A stretch of DNA of 64,000 nucleotides from Quillaja saponaria (Eukaryota > Streptophyta > Magnoliopsida > Fabales > Quillajaceae). The position numbers and the translations under genes are program-made. Positions 37,559 to 49,745 of the stretch are shown here, piece by piece. The stretch lies in the NCBI GenBank assembly GCA_029379385.1, contig CM055614.1, forward strand, positions 20,007,994 to 20,071,993. Reading direction: 5' to 3'. Within the stretch, counting starts at the first letter, position 1. Each line of letters starts with the position of its first letter. The notes under the pieces were generated by a model. The model saw only the letters and a program-made list of their open reading frames with translations, was not told the DNA's origin and did no database searches.

Positions 37559-38160
37559 TCATTCTCCCCTTGTTGAAAAAAACTTGACCTCGAATTTTGT
37601 AATAAAAGGAGATGAAAACCTCAAGAACAAAATCCTGCAGCAAGATCGAGGGTAACAGCAAAAAATCTCTACAATAAGAAGTCTGTCAGGGATCATGTAC
37701 ACTTGAAATTGCAATGGGAGGATAAAATCAATGTATTCAACTTCGAGAAGAAAGGTCGGCTTAACAATCTGGTCTGGAACATCATCCATATGCTTTAGAA
37801 CTCTATCGCGAGTGGATCAAGAACATCATCAGCTTCATGATCCTGACTCTCATCCTTTGGTGAAAGCAGCTCAAGAATGTTTTCGACTTCAAAGTCATGC
37901 ATATCATTCTCTGGTGATGTTGATATAGGCTCAGCTGTGAAGTCATTAAATTCTTGCATTTGATTATTTATCTCAACTATAACTGACTCAAGCTCATCGA
38001 GGTTGAGACCTAACATTGCAATCATCTCACCCAGTGTTGCACCAATCTCATCAAGTTTTTTGTTAGTGTTTTTCATGTTAGTCTTTACAGGTTCAATTGT
38101 ATATGGTTGAGATAACAATGAGGTTTGATGAGACTGGGTGTACTTGAATGTATAGCTCAA
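37559..38160 (-). pseudogene. Ty3-gypsy 3' terminal coding remnant
   Basis: Minus strand. An open frame from 38160 to 37795 is acidic and low-complexity (EIGATLGEMIAMLGLNLDEL, then ESQDHEADDVLDPLAIEF). Beyond its stop another frame reads QNSRSSFFQQGENDG at about 37565-37610, the usual end of some plant gypsy polyproteins, overlapping the polypurine AAGGGGAGAATGATG that primes plus-strand synthesis. The adjacent repeat copy 1 would be the 3' LTR. The rest of pol is absent upstream. Confidence 0.5.
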
Positions 38161-38797
38161 TTACTCATAAGTAAGATAATGGATCAATACAAATACAAGT
38201 TCTACCAAACAATATTAACCATATCCTCATTGTTGTAAGTAAGAAATAGATACAGAACCTGAAGGTAACACATAAGTAAAGGTCTCGAAGAGAAAAATAC
38301 TTAGGATCCACAAAGATATTGGTTCAATGCTCAGGATATGACTCAAGTAACTCTATGACAATCAGAATCCTAGAGGTGTAATCAAGAATGTTAGAGGAAT
38401 GTTTCCATGAAAGTGTAATACCATCCCTATATGTAACTACTCTAGGAAACTTAAGGCCAAAATAGGGATAATAGACAAAACTCTATCAATGTGTTCTCGA
38501 ATTTGTTTAAACGAAGTATCATAGATATATGAGCTCAACATAAAGTACCAAGACATTGAAATATAAATAAAGTAAAACCAATGTTGTAAAACTCCAGATA
38601 CATATTATTCTTTACACAATATCTTGAAAAATAAAATTTTCTAAATAAGAGTCTAGAATTCCGATTGTGTGCAAAATATACTCTATCAATATGCTCCCTA
38701 AATTTAATGAATGCACTAGAAATAAGAAATAGCGATTGCAAATCATTTACTGTCGGACCTATTGAGATCTTGCTATTTTCTATATAGCGCATCTATC

Positions 38798-38823
38798 AAA
38801 AAAAAAAAAAAAAAAAAAAAAAA
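38798..38823 (+). repeat. 26-base poly(A) run
   Basis: Uninterrupted A run. It may mark the end of an insertion, but no retroposon body or target duplication is recognised beside it. Confidence 0.85.
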
Positions 38824-41748
38824 GCAAATGATGTATACGGGAAAATGATATTTCTTAATGAATTAGAATTTTAAAAACTCAATAACTTGAAATTCATATT
38901 CATTATTATGAAGACAGTAGTTATAAGATAAGTTATTTTTATAAGTCTATTTGTCTTATCTATCATGGATTATAATTTTAAATAAACAATTACAAAAAAA
39001 TTGATATCACTTTTTAATTTCAAGCAAATAAACAAACATGTCTTCTAGAAAGTGACCTAAACCATTGTTCTGCTACCAATGCAATTGCACTGGTAGCTAT
39101 TAATATTGAAGCTTAACTAATAGCTTAACTGGCTATTGAAACTGAAAGGAAACAAACTTAACCAACTGGTGTACACGTCAACTGGATTAGTCTTGGTTTG
39201 GTAATGCTCTCTAGGAAAGTGTTTATGCTTATGAAGAGCATAAGTCAATTTTTTTTATGCTTAATAAAAAATAAAAAAATTAGTTGGAGTACTTTTGGTT
39301 TGGGCCTTTAAAATTCATGGATGCTTTTAAAAGCACTTCAAGAGTATTTTTAAAAGCTAACTTCTGCTCTCAAAAATTTTAAAAACTAATATAATCTTAT
39401 ATTTTTAATTAAATAAACCACAACATCACCAAACCAATCATAATTTTGTGACTTCTACTTATTGAGAACAGATTTTATATTACTTTACTAAAGATGTGAC
39501 TTTTAAAAAGCGGCTCTAAGAGAGTCAGAAAAACACATCACCTTTCAAAAAATCATATCATTACCAAACTAAGCCTTACTTGGTAAGTTATATAGTAAAT
39601 TATGTAATGATATATTAACTAAAATTCTCAACATCCATGTCGACAATCACAAGTCTCCCTCGAACCTCCACATTATCATCTTCTCGTATTTCATTCATCA
39701 CATTTTACTTTATTCATAGTTGTGTTTCATTCTTTATCTTTCCACTCTTAAAAGTACAAAGAAACACTTTAAATCCTTACTTTCACCTACATATTAATCT
39801 TGTGCACATTTTTATGTGTGTGTTCGATGTCTCTTTCGATACTATTTATTTTTTATTTTTTCCTTAAATTAATTTACTAATACTCTCGCTATCTTTCTAT
39901 TTAATTACTCCCTTGGATTCAAGAATTTATTCTCATTAAGTAACAAAAATATAAAAAAAGAATTTATCTCCATTCTTTCTCTTTTCAATCTTAAAATTAC
40001 GAAGAAACTCTTCACTCCCTTCACGATATTGCTTACATATGTTATTGAATGTTTTTAAAAGATTTTATTTTATTTAAAAAAAAAATTTATTATAATAAAA
40101 GGTGTACCTTTTTAGTAAAATATATAGGTTGATTCAATACATATGTCATATAGTTTTTCTCCTTTTCGCATACATTTTATATAAATAAATATTACAAAAA
40201 TGTATTATAGGACTGTGAAGGTAAGTAATTAGATTGGGCAACATGGCAAGAATATTGTGAATTAACACTCTTAAGTATATGTGGTTTCATTTTATTTTTT
40301 TTGTATGATCATAAAAACTATCCTCGAAAATAAAAATACAAAAAATGAAAATAACAATCAACGATGCCTATTTCTAGGGGTGCAAATGAAGATAGTTGTT
40401 CGTGAGCAAGCTCATTAAAGACTTGCTCAAGCTTGTTAAAGACTCGCTCAAGCTCGGTTCATTTTCTAAATGAGCCGAGCTCAAACTTTCAAATCTTGGC
40501 TCGTAAACTTGCGAATCCAACTCATTTAATATAATTTAAGATTAATATTTAATTTTAAAATTATTTAGTAGAGTTATTAAATAAATACTCATCAGAACAG
40601 TTGTACTACACAAAATACTAATTTATTATATTTACAAATAATTTTAAATTAGACAAGAAAAAGATTTAGGTTCATGATCTCTTAATAAGACGAGCTCGAA
40701 CATAGATTTAATTATGTGATTACCTAACGAGTCTAAGCTTATGAGCTTTTAATAAACACTAGTTGAGGTTGAACTCTACTCAAAACTAACAAGCTGGTTG
40801 AGCTTTGTCAAAAGACACTGATGTAGTGATGAAATAGAAACTAATTTGATACTTAGGTTCAAAAACACATTGTAATGAGAAAATTTTAAAAGATTATTTT
40901 ATTGTAGTAATTTATTTTATTGCATCCGTATCTATTTCTATAATATTAATAAGATATTAATGGTATCAGTTACAGTTTAGATTAGTCAGTTGTACTTTAC
41001 TCCTGCTATGTGAAATAATATTCTTGAATTGGCACAATCCAATATTATGAGTTAGTAAATCGAAAAATTATTTATGATAATTCTAGGTTTTTCTTCAATT
41101 AATTAGTTTCAAAAATAATACAATAAGGAACTTGATGTCCATAGTACATAAGCATTGTAGATGATAAATGAGTCCTTTCAATACATTCTATGAAGAACTT
41201 GTTTTCATTTAACATGTGTAGTAATGTATTGTCCACATATATAAAAAAAACTTAATGCACTTGATTTAACTTTCAACTATTGCCTTTCGTAAATATTTCA
41301 GCTGCATTCTTACTCTAATAGAAAGTGCTATTGCTGAATGAGAATCCTTCAATAAATGCAATTTTAGTTTACATGTATGTTATTGAATTTTATTGTGCTA
41401 CACTTTGATTATCATGGTTCAAATGTCGTAATTAACCTAGCTTAAAAAATACTTCAGGTTCTTATAATTAAGGCCATGATTATTTTGTATTTATAATAAT
41501 TATAAATAATATTTATATTCAGAACTCGGAGTATATATATATATATATAGAAACTCTTAATTAATTTGAGTTTTGAATTTCAAATGCTTTCTCTTGGTCT
41601 ACTGTGAATCACAATTTTAGTGAAAAAACAATTCTTTCTAACATTTATATAGTAATGTGTGTAACAGTTCTGGTGATGTTGCTATTCCTTATCAAGTTGC
41701 TCCAATACAAAAAGAACGTATTACAGATGTCCCTGCCGCCTGTCACAT
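38824..41748. other. intergenic DNA downstream of the cystatin-like gene
   Basis: AT-rich with no gene recognised. Includes a possible hAT-like repeat (listed separately) and a (TA)n run at about 41531-41549. Confidence 0.45.
40377..40815. mobile_element. hAT-like MITE remnant rich in GAGCTC motifs
   Basis: Begins TAGGGGTGCAAATGAA, a terminus common in plant hAT-like MITEs. GAGCAAGCTC, GAGCCGAGCTC and GAGCTCGAAC motifs cluster near both ends, in inverted senses. The right end near 40815 is unclear and no target duplication is visible. Confidence 0.4.
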
Positions 41749-44700
41749 TCATTGTACTGGGCTCTTCATGGCCCAAGACTTAGCCCACCTACCAGCATGT
41801 AGTCCATGAAAAAGTTGAATAATTTCTCTTGTACAAAAACCACAACCATGGGAGTATGGCCCCTGATACCGAGCACCTAAAAACATTGAAATTGAACCCC
41901 CATCAATAGTCTTCTATATCTTAAAACTTCTACGTTTGTATTTACCAAACAACAAAAGCGACATTAAAATCACTTTCTTTCTTTTCAAGAGTATTTAACC
42001 AAGAATTATAAGAGTGAATTTATAACCTGGATTAAGAAAGATCTAACAATAAAAACAAGAGATTATTAATCAAAACTATTACCTTCTTCAGAGATCAATT
42101 TTGTACCAAAAGAACTCTTGTCCTTGTCCTGGTGCTGGAGCTTCACAAGGAGTAAACAGCCACTCACAGCTTTATTCTTCATATTGTCTAGGCAGAGTTC
42201 GGCAAAAAAGACTTCCGGAGAGCCAGCATCTATGGGCTTAGCGAAAAAATTTAAATAATACCAGACGCGAGGAGGACACACACACATACAGCCCTTCTTG
42301 ACCTTAACAAGCTCGTAATCCAAATGCAAAAGCTGAGAAAATTAGCAAAGTAAATACCGTAAGTAGAAGGGTTATTATTATTTTCATAAAAAAACTTGAT
42401 GCAGAAAGCCAACCTTGTTTTTGTTGACGTATGCTGACGCTGTTGCAGCACACTCGTAACTAAATCCAGCATCTTCAACAGGTAGCATCCTTCATTATTT
42501 TGATGGAAAAGAAAGAGTAAAAACATTGAATTACATGTGGCTAATATTAGAAAGAGGGCAAAGTAAATCAACATTGAATATACAAGTTATATATCCACTT
42601 TGTAAAACAGATAAAACAAAGTAACACATGGAGACTTGAGAAGGACAATAAAGATCGCCTCTAAGTTATTAGACTAAAAATTTAGTCTTATTCCCTGCCT
42701 CAGCTCGATAGTGAGCAAGTAATAATTACACGACGACAGTAAGGAAGGACATGAAACTCCCAGAACCCTGATTCTTAAGACACGAAATAAACAACACAGG
42801 GCTCCAATCGTATGTAACAGCAACGCAGTACCAAATAAGCCTAGCCTAAATGTACAGCCCACAATTGCATAGCCTCAGGACTCTCGCCTTTGTTTCCTCT
42901 ACCCGGACTTCCGGACTTCCGGACTTCAACACAAAAGAAGTTAAGAACTGACTAAACTAGGACATAGCAGATTAATCACAGCACATTCAACTAAGTGAGA
43001 AAACTAGGATATAGGCTAAAAGTCATAAGCTTCACAATTTTTATAATAGAAGTCGATCCAATTCATCCGTCAATTGATTCAAACTGTACCGGTGAATCGC
43101 TGAAGGAAATGAATAGAACCTAAATTGATTGAAAAGCACGATTTCAATGAGCCATTACAATTCTCATTTAGAAAATCTAAACCAAAAGCATTCAGACAGA
43201 GAAAACAAAACCCATCACAAACAGCTTTTTATAAATAAACAAAAAATGGCGGAAGCCAAATTAGGCTTTATTGACAGAATGCAGAAAATAATTAATACTT
43301 ATTTAGTTTATAGGAATGAAAGTAAAAGTCCAAATAATTCATTTTTTCATTTATAACATAACATAAGATTTAACTGTAAAAAAAGAAAAATAAACATGCA
43401 AATAATCTTTATTTACCAATATCCATGATTACTAATCAGTAAATTCCTATAACCAAAAAAGATTAAAAAAAATGTAACATAGGTAAATGCTAGCCTCAAA
43501 ACATGCATCTTTGCTATCTTCACCCAAGACTTCCAACATGCAACCAGTGTTATTAAATTCTTTAGGCACGCCAAGACGCTAAGGGTCTTTGGAGCCTTAG
43601 CTCAAGGCGTAGGCACCCGTATGAGGAAAGCTAGGCACTTTGCTAATGAAAACATAAAAAATGCTACAAGCAATAATTCTAGGCTTCCACAACAAGCAAA
43701 AACTAGCATTGATATGTTAAGAAAGAGTAAAATAGAAAAGAAATTAGTTCTAGGCAATAATTCTAGTTAGTAGAATGTTAAAACATAAAATTCTAACCAA
43801 AGTCAAAAAGTACAACAAGTACTCCACTAAGTCCAACACATAAATACTAGCTCTAAATCAAAAACAACAAAGCTTGTGCTTCTGTTTTCAAAATTCTTAA
43901 CAGGTTTAGCAAGTAGTCCACTAGGGTCCTAGGTGTGCCTAAAATGCCTAGGCGTCGCCTGAGGGTACAGAAGCTAGATGGCTGGAGCCTCTCGCCCTTG
44001 GAGTCTGAGGCACGTCTTTAATAACACTGCCTGCAACCAGGAAATTTTAGGAACTGAGTAAACTTGGACATTAATATTCTAAAATGTGGAGGATATAAGG
44101 AAAAACAACCAAGAAAGGGGAATTAAAATGTTATATTCAGTGGCCCAGCGCCAGCAAAGTACAATAAAAATGAAAAACTATATGCAGGATTAATATTTTC
44201 ATTGACAGAAGAAACAAAGAATACTCAAAATTACCCGGAAGCCACAACAGGCTCAGATATAGAGATTTCACCCACTTTGCCTTCATCCTGGCCTTCCTCC
44301 CTTTAATTCACAAATATCAAATAATCAGAAAACTATTAAACATTATGATTAGACAAAAATGTTGGTTAGGAAGGACAAGAAAATTCCAGAACTCTTATTC
44401 TGAAAACACACATATAATATGTATATATATTTAAGAAGTAAGAAACAAGGCTGCAATCGCAACAGAAATGCAGTAAGCAATTCATTGCAATTGGTTACTC
44501 TGAATATTTAACACGATTGGCCTCAGGACTTCCAAACTCATCTCGTCTGACCACGTCTTCCAACCTTCAATTAAGAAAAATTATGAACTGATAGGGGTAG
44601 GCAATAAACAATTAAGATAACTCTGAAAATTAAACAAGTAATCTCAAAACTCCCATCACCATTTCCTCTACACACAATTTCTAACCTTCAATTAAGAAAT

Positions 44701-47700
44701 ATTAATAACTGGGTGAACTAGGACTTTAAGATTTTATAACGTGGACAAAATGAAACAAAAAACAAGCGAAGTAGATGTTGGATGAGAAAATGATAGAATT
44801 ACCAGTCCAAATACCATTAAATCACATATGGGTAATAATTAGAGGGAGCAAAGCACTGAAAAATATATGCAGGTAAAACATAAACATTGTTAAATAGACA
44901 GAAGTAAAAGAAGCAAAGAATACTCAATTCACAAAGATGAAATAATCAGAAATCTATAAACATTAAGATCAGACAATGAGGATAGCTAGGAAGGAAAGAA
45001 ATTTTTAGGACCCTAATTGTCAAAACTTACTAATTAAAAAAAAGGCTCAGATAGAAACTAATAGAAAGGCTCTATATACTTGTGTGTATATATTACATAT
45101 ATATATACACCTATATCGGAAGTAAGTTATCATGCAGTAGTATATATTAGAAAAACAAAAATTGAACCTTGCAAAAAGTTTAGAATATTGCACATCATAT
45201 ACTTGTCATATAAGTGTATGAGTACTATTCTCTTCTCATTGACCCTGATGGACAAAATAATATATATATAATGTATGATGCACTGTAAATGAATCTATTT
45301 AGTATATGCACAACCTGTGGAAGTTCATTGACCTAAAAGAAGAAAATTAGAGGAAGAGATATCACCCAAACATATGAGTAGAGATACTAAAAGGTGTTCT
45401 TGTCAATGTTTTAAAAAACACTATGCAAATCTAGGCAATAAGAGTTTCTATTGCCTAGGCGCTAGGCACAAGGTGCAGGTGCACACCTAGGCGCACTTAA
45501 GTAAAAAAACTAGAATATTTTTAGGAGAAAATATATATAATGAGAGTGAGATTGTGTAATTAAACTTAATATATAATTGTATATGTATATTAGAAAAAAT
45601 ATTGAATTAAAGATTTAAAGCTTATAAAATAGCACATGAGCCATTTCAAACCCTAGATACTTTTTTTGTAAAAAAGATAAGGTTTTGTGGTTTTTATAAG
45701 TAGGAGATTAAGCCTTGTATGGTTTTTATAAATTGTACACCTATTATATATTTATTATATATATGTTATTATGATCCAATCAAACAAGATCCTAAGAAAA
45801 AAAAAATTAAAAAAATTTAAGCTTCAACAATCGAAGTGTGCACCTTAGCTGCCTAGGACTTCAGGTGAAGCACACGCCCAGGTGTGCCTAGAGTGAGCTC
45901 ACCTATCAGTGCCTCAACTAGACAAGCGAGGCACTTTAGGTGTGCCTTGCTTGCGCCTACTGCGTAGGAGCGGCTAAGGCGGGCTTTTCACAGCACTGGA
46001 CTTCTTGTAACTCAAAACTAACATGGTGATTCATACTTGAAGTAGTATTACATTAATAAAGGTCATGTAGCAGGAAAGTGTGAATTTGAAAGTGAAGTTA
46101 TAGGAGAGTCAATATTCACCAACCTTCAACTTTTTCTATAAATACAAAACAATAACAGGACAATGATATACTCAATCGAGTGCAAATACTAGTAATCTCT
46201 TCGAATACTAGATAAAACATAAGGTATTAATTTACATGTCAAGCTACTCATGTACAGGGAGTAGGGAGCAAGTCATGTTAATTTTAAATTCAAGATGTAC
46301 AAGGGCGGTGGTGGTGCTTGATCCTGTAAAACAAACTAATGCAGCTTGGACACCTATAGCTGCTCGTATTGATTTTATGATCCCTGAATGATTCAATTAT
46401 TACTCTACAATGGATATTCCAATTTCAACATTGCTGCAAAAGGCAAGAAATATACTTTAAGTTGGAAGACTATCTTTTTGCAGAGACACACGAGTTGCTT
46501 ATGAATATAATAAGGCACTTCAAAACTAAGTTTTCTACAACCGGGGGAGAAGAGTTTCAATTATATTGAATATTCAGACGATACTCATATTGTTATCCAC
46601 CCTTATATCCACACCCATAAATCATCAAACAGTACCCTATTACTATAAAATAACATAAGCAGCTTGAAATGCAGTTCTTGGGCAGCATCAGGCTGAGGGA
46701 GCAAGTTGTATTAATTGAAGATGTGTGCAATGAAGGCTATAATTAGTGGTCCAGCGGTATCTTAATTTAGTACATGCTCACACACATATATCAGAAGCAA
46801 GTTATCATGCAATTGTGTAAAGTTAATAACAAAGAAAGTTACTCTATTCAGTATATGCACGACCTGTGAATAAGCTTCCAGTGTAAGTTCTTTGACCTAA
46901 TGGACGAAAATTAGACGACTGGATACATTACCAAACATATGGGTACAGATACTAAAAGGTGTTCTTGTAACTCAAAACTAGCATTACATTTATTTAATTT
47001 CGGTGTTTCTTACTCCTTTGTAAATCATACAAGAATCAAGAACACAGGCAAAGTGTCTATCCAGATCTTGCTTTTGAAAATTGTTAAGAAGAAAAAACAA
47101 GAGGATTATAAAACTTACCCATAATTTTCTTTGTTCATAGCAGGTGTACAATAAAAGCCTCCTGCAAAATACACAGATCACCGAAAAGCTCATCACGCCA
47201 AAATACCTATATCATCATTCATTGAACATCCTTAACTTTATTCAAAAAATTTATTCTTCTTGATGAAGAGACAAGTACGACGGATCAGTTAAAGAAACAG
47301 AAGAAATTTCAGTTCAACTCCTTTTAGTGGACACGGAAATCAAGTAGAGAAAAGTGAATTTTGCTTATCATTGTGATTTGTGATACTGTAAATTTAAATT
47401 AAACATAAAAGTCAGTTGCGAAGGCATCAAATCGTACCAGGGTCCTTGCAATTCGGATTTATGATGAAACATGTAGTTACAATTCTATCACTTAAAGTTT
47501 GTAAGATAACTTGAGCAAAAAAAGTATTTCCTCTGGAGAGCCACTAGAGTTTTTGAGCTTAGCCTTGAAATTGAGAGCATACTTAATGCATGGATATGCG
47601 ACAAAAGCAGCAGTTTTCATTACTGCAACAGGCTCATAATCCAAAACCTGGAAGATGGAACCAAACATGAGCAGACATTACAAAAGAAGTAACAAAATAA

Positions 47701-49589
47701 TAATAATAAATAAATAAGTAAAAGCATGAGACTTGTTTTGGGGATTGGGTGGCAGGCAACCTGCTTTCGGTTAAATTCTTCTAACGCCATTTCAGCACAC
47801 TCCCAGTCAAATTTAGCAACAGCAGCTTCTCCATTTTGAACGTCCCTTCAAAAATTTTATGAAATAGTTAAAGTTAATTCAATGGCAGTCGCTAAAGTGA
47901 GAGACAGAGCCCCAAGATACAGAAAAATCCAACCTCAATACAACTAATAGAGAAACACAAAACAGTTACCCTCACCATATCTTAATCACCTTGTTTCCTG
48001 ATTCATCCACTTCTGTTCTACCCGTTCAACACATAAAGATTTAAGTAATAAGTAAACTAAACAACCAGAGGGATGGAAGTTATGCTTCAAGGGGAGAAGG
48101 AGGAGGGGGTAGGCGTTAGCTGCTCAGCAACTCTATGATGATTGCAAGATGAAAATCACAAAGGAGGACATAGTTTGGCAGAAAGAAATATTATACACAG
48201 AAGTTAGGGAATATACTTTATACAAGCAAACTGAAATTTCAAAATATGCATTAGACATTTTAAAATGTACTTCTTACCATTTGAGGGTCCTTGCAAAGTC
48301 AAGAAAAGATACATTTTTGTCAATACCAAGAAAAAATCCACTTGTAGGATGCCTTACTTGGGGAGCACAAAATGGACAGTAAAGTTCACCACCAGAAGTG
48401 TCTGCAGGGAGAAAACAAAATGTAAAGCAATCACGTTAAATTAAAAAGTCATACTAGCTGCATCCCGGATTATTGCACCAAGTGTATCAGTTTTAGTGAA
48501 CTCTAGATGAGAGTTCAAAGTACCAAAGTGATCTCCGTCACGTTCAAAGTTAACACATGTAGTAACAATCTTGTATGGACCATCAGTAAACATTTCAGCA
48601 AAAAAAAGTTCAGGTTGGCAGGCAGAACTTCTGAGCTTGGCCTTGAAGCTGCAATGGAACCATATGGAAGGGCAGCGTTCAACTGGAAAGCTGTACAGGG
48701 CCACATCAAGTTCGGAATCCATACCCTGTATAATAAGAAAATAAAAAAATAAAAAAACCAAAACTAGTATTATAGAAGAAAAGTCAAATAAATAGGAATT
48801 AAATTAAAGAAACCACCAAAAGGCTGAAGGGAAGAGGGAAGAGGGAAGAGGAAACCTTCATTTCATTGTAGTATGCCAAGGCTGCTTTTGCGCACTTGAC
48901 ATTTTGAACATTAACAAATGCACGCTCTAGATCCTGAATTGGCATATTGCTATAGTCAATATCACCTCCAGATGGAAGTGAACGCAGGTACTTGCTGGAG
49001 ATAAAAGAAAAGAAAAGAAAACATAATAATAAATAACTAGTTTGTGGCACACGCAATGAAATAGCAAGATTAATGAAACTTTAGCCAATTGATGAAATAT
49101 TTAACAATAACCGATTGTAATTATAAAAAATTGGTGTACACAGATCAGCATGATTAGTACTTAGTAGTCCTAAAATGTTATCAATCGGAGAAGCATTGAG
49201 ATAGTCACATATAAACATTAACTCTTCCTTCATTCCTTTCTACATAATCCATATATATAAAGACAAACAGACAGACAGAAAAAAAAAATTATATTTATTT
49301 ATTTAATCTTATAAGTCAGCATTTAGAAACGAATTAATCTAAGATAATAACAGAAATATAATGTTAGAAACCCTAACAACTTTACTAGGCAGACTGAAAC
49401 TGATCATAAAGGAAAAACGATATCAACCATAACTAGGATTTATTTTATTTTATTTTTACAGTGAAATCATATCATAATAATTTATAAAAACTAAAAACTA
49501 AAACAAATTAATTAAAACAGATGAATGAAATAAGGATCTCACAAACATTACCTTCTTGAGTGCACATCGTGACGCTTGTTAAAAATCAT
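41749..49589 (-). CDS. multi-module cystatin/monellin-fold-like protein, function unknown
   Basis: Minus-strand gene with GT-AG exons. Confident exons: 49552-49589 (ATG), 48856-48994, 48524-48725, 48278-48401, 47976-48017, 47761-47845, 47438-47647, 47119-47161, 42414-42489, 42107-42332 and 41749-41876 (TGA). Three modules share the pattern CA-x2-A-x2-YN (CAKAALAYYNEMK, CAEMALEEFNRKQ, CAATASAYVNKNK), then an aromatic strand (WFHCSFKAK, YALNFKAKL, YYLNFFAKP) and a PE-x-FFAE segment. This resembles the plant cystatin/monellin fold, without a recognisable QVVAG inhibitor loop. Each module is followed by a short Cys-containing exon (YCPFCAP, FYCTP, GCGFCT). Between 47119 and 42490 further small exons are likely (44233-44302, about 45313, about 46890) but unproven. 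Two problems: the 48278/48017 junction forms TGA across the splice, and module 2 has 7 T where module 1 has 8, shifting frame at about 47525. It is either a recent pseudogene, alternatively spliced, or affected by sequence error. Function unknown. Confidence 0.6.
43546..44029. mobile_element. non-autonomous Mutator-like MITE (copy 2)
   Basis: Starts AGTGTTATTAAATTCTTTAG and ends GTCTTTAATAACACTG, an inverted pair over about 13 bases. Inside are GGCACGCC, CTAGGCGTCGCC and related blocks like copy 1 (8397). Flanked by a 9-bp duplication with one mismatch, CATGCAACC at 43537-43545 and CCTGCAACC at 44030-44038. It lies within an intron or spacer of the cystatin-like gene. Confidence 0.75.
44520..46990 (-). 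repeat. tandem segmental duplications with micro-exon-like units
   Basis: Blocks around 45300-45405 and 46855-46985 are near copies (TATATGCAC, GACCTAA, GATACTAAAAGGTGTTCTTGT, AACTCAAAACTA). On the gene strand each holds an acceptor, a short exon-like unit and a donor-like GTYGTGC: GTCAAAGAACTTACACTGG... (33 nt) at about 46890 and GTCAATGAACTTCCACAG (18 nt) at about 45313. The 15-nt difference keeps frame. Related units starting TTGAAG|GTT occur near 44575 and 44690, and a similar GAAG|TCC unit near 42927. Whether any is spliced in is unknown. Confidence 0.5.
45404..45999. mobile_element. non-autonomous Mutator-like MITE (copy 3)
   Basis: Starts CAATGTTTTAAAAAACACTA and ends CTTTTCACAGCACTGG, with GCCTAGGCGC blocks near both ends as in copies 1 and 2. 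Flanks are TGTTCTTGT (45395-45403) and ACTTCTTGT (46000-46008), a 9-bp duplication with two changes. The neighbouring tandem duplicate at about 46950-46985 reads straight through GGTGTTCTTGTAACTCAAAACTA, so it preserves the empty site. Confidence 0.8.
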
Positions 49590-49621
49590 TCTCTTCAAGT
49601 TAACCTAGAATTTAACCACAA

Positions 49622-49741
49622 TCAATCATCAATCTCAAAAAACGCAGAGGGAGAGAGCAGCGTATTATTTTCTGGTACAACCGTACAAAGCGTATTATTT
49701 TCTGTACAAAGCGTATTGTTTTCTTGCACAAAGCGTATCAT
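49622..49741 (-). CDS. candidate upstream ORF (39 codons) of the cystatin-like gene
   Basis: On the minus strand an ATG at 49741 opens a 39-codon frame ending in TGA at 49622, 32 nt before the main ATG (49589). It contains three copies of ENNTL in the pattern ENNTLCT-ENNTLCT-VVPENNTLL, produced by 21-nt DNA repeats whose length is a multiple of three. A TATA-like ATATAATTTATT lies at 49851-49862, about 110 bp upstream, so the frame would fall in the leader if transcription starts there. Whether it is translated is unknown; it could be repeat DNA that happens to be open. Confidence 0.4.
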   Translation of the reverse strand: MIRFVQENNTLCTENNTLCTVVPENNTLLSPSAFFEIDD

Positions 49742-49745
49742 TCTC
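49661..49745. repeat. short tandem repeat (~21 bp) at the start of the cystatin-like gene
   Basis: Four copies of CGTATTATTTTCT-like cores begin at 49661, 49691, 49712 and 49733; the last three are spaced 21 bp and preceded by ACAAAG. The block after the fourth (TATCATTCTCTTCAGGGTAATCTAGAATAA) resembles the main start region at 49585-49615, so the start region seems to be part of the duplication. Confidence 0.75.

Noticed and set aside
37559..37789. 76-codon minus-strand open frame as an independent gene
   Set aside because: It spans a gypsy polyprotein end read in the wrong frame; the QGEND-type terminus is in another frame.
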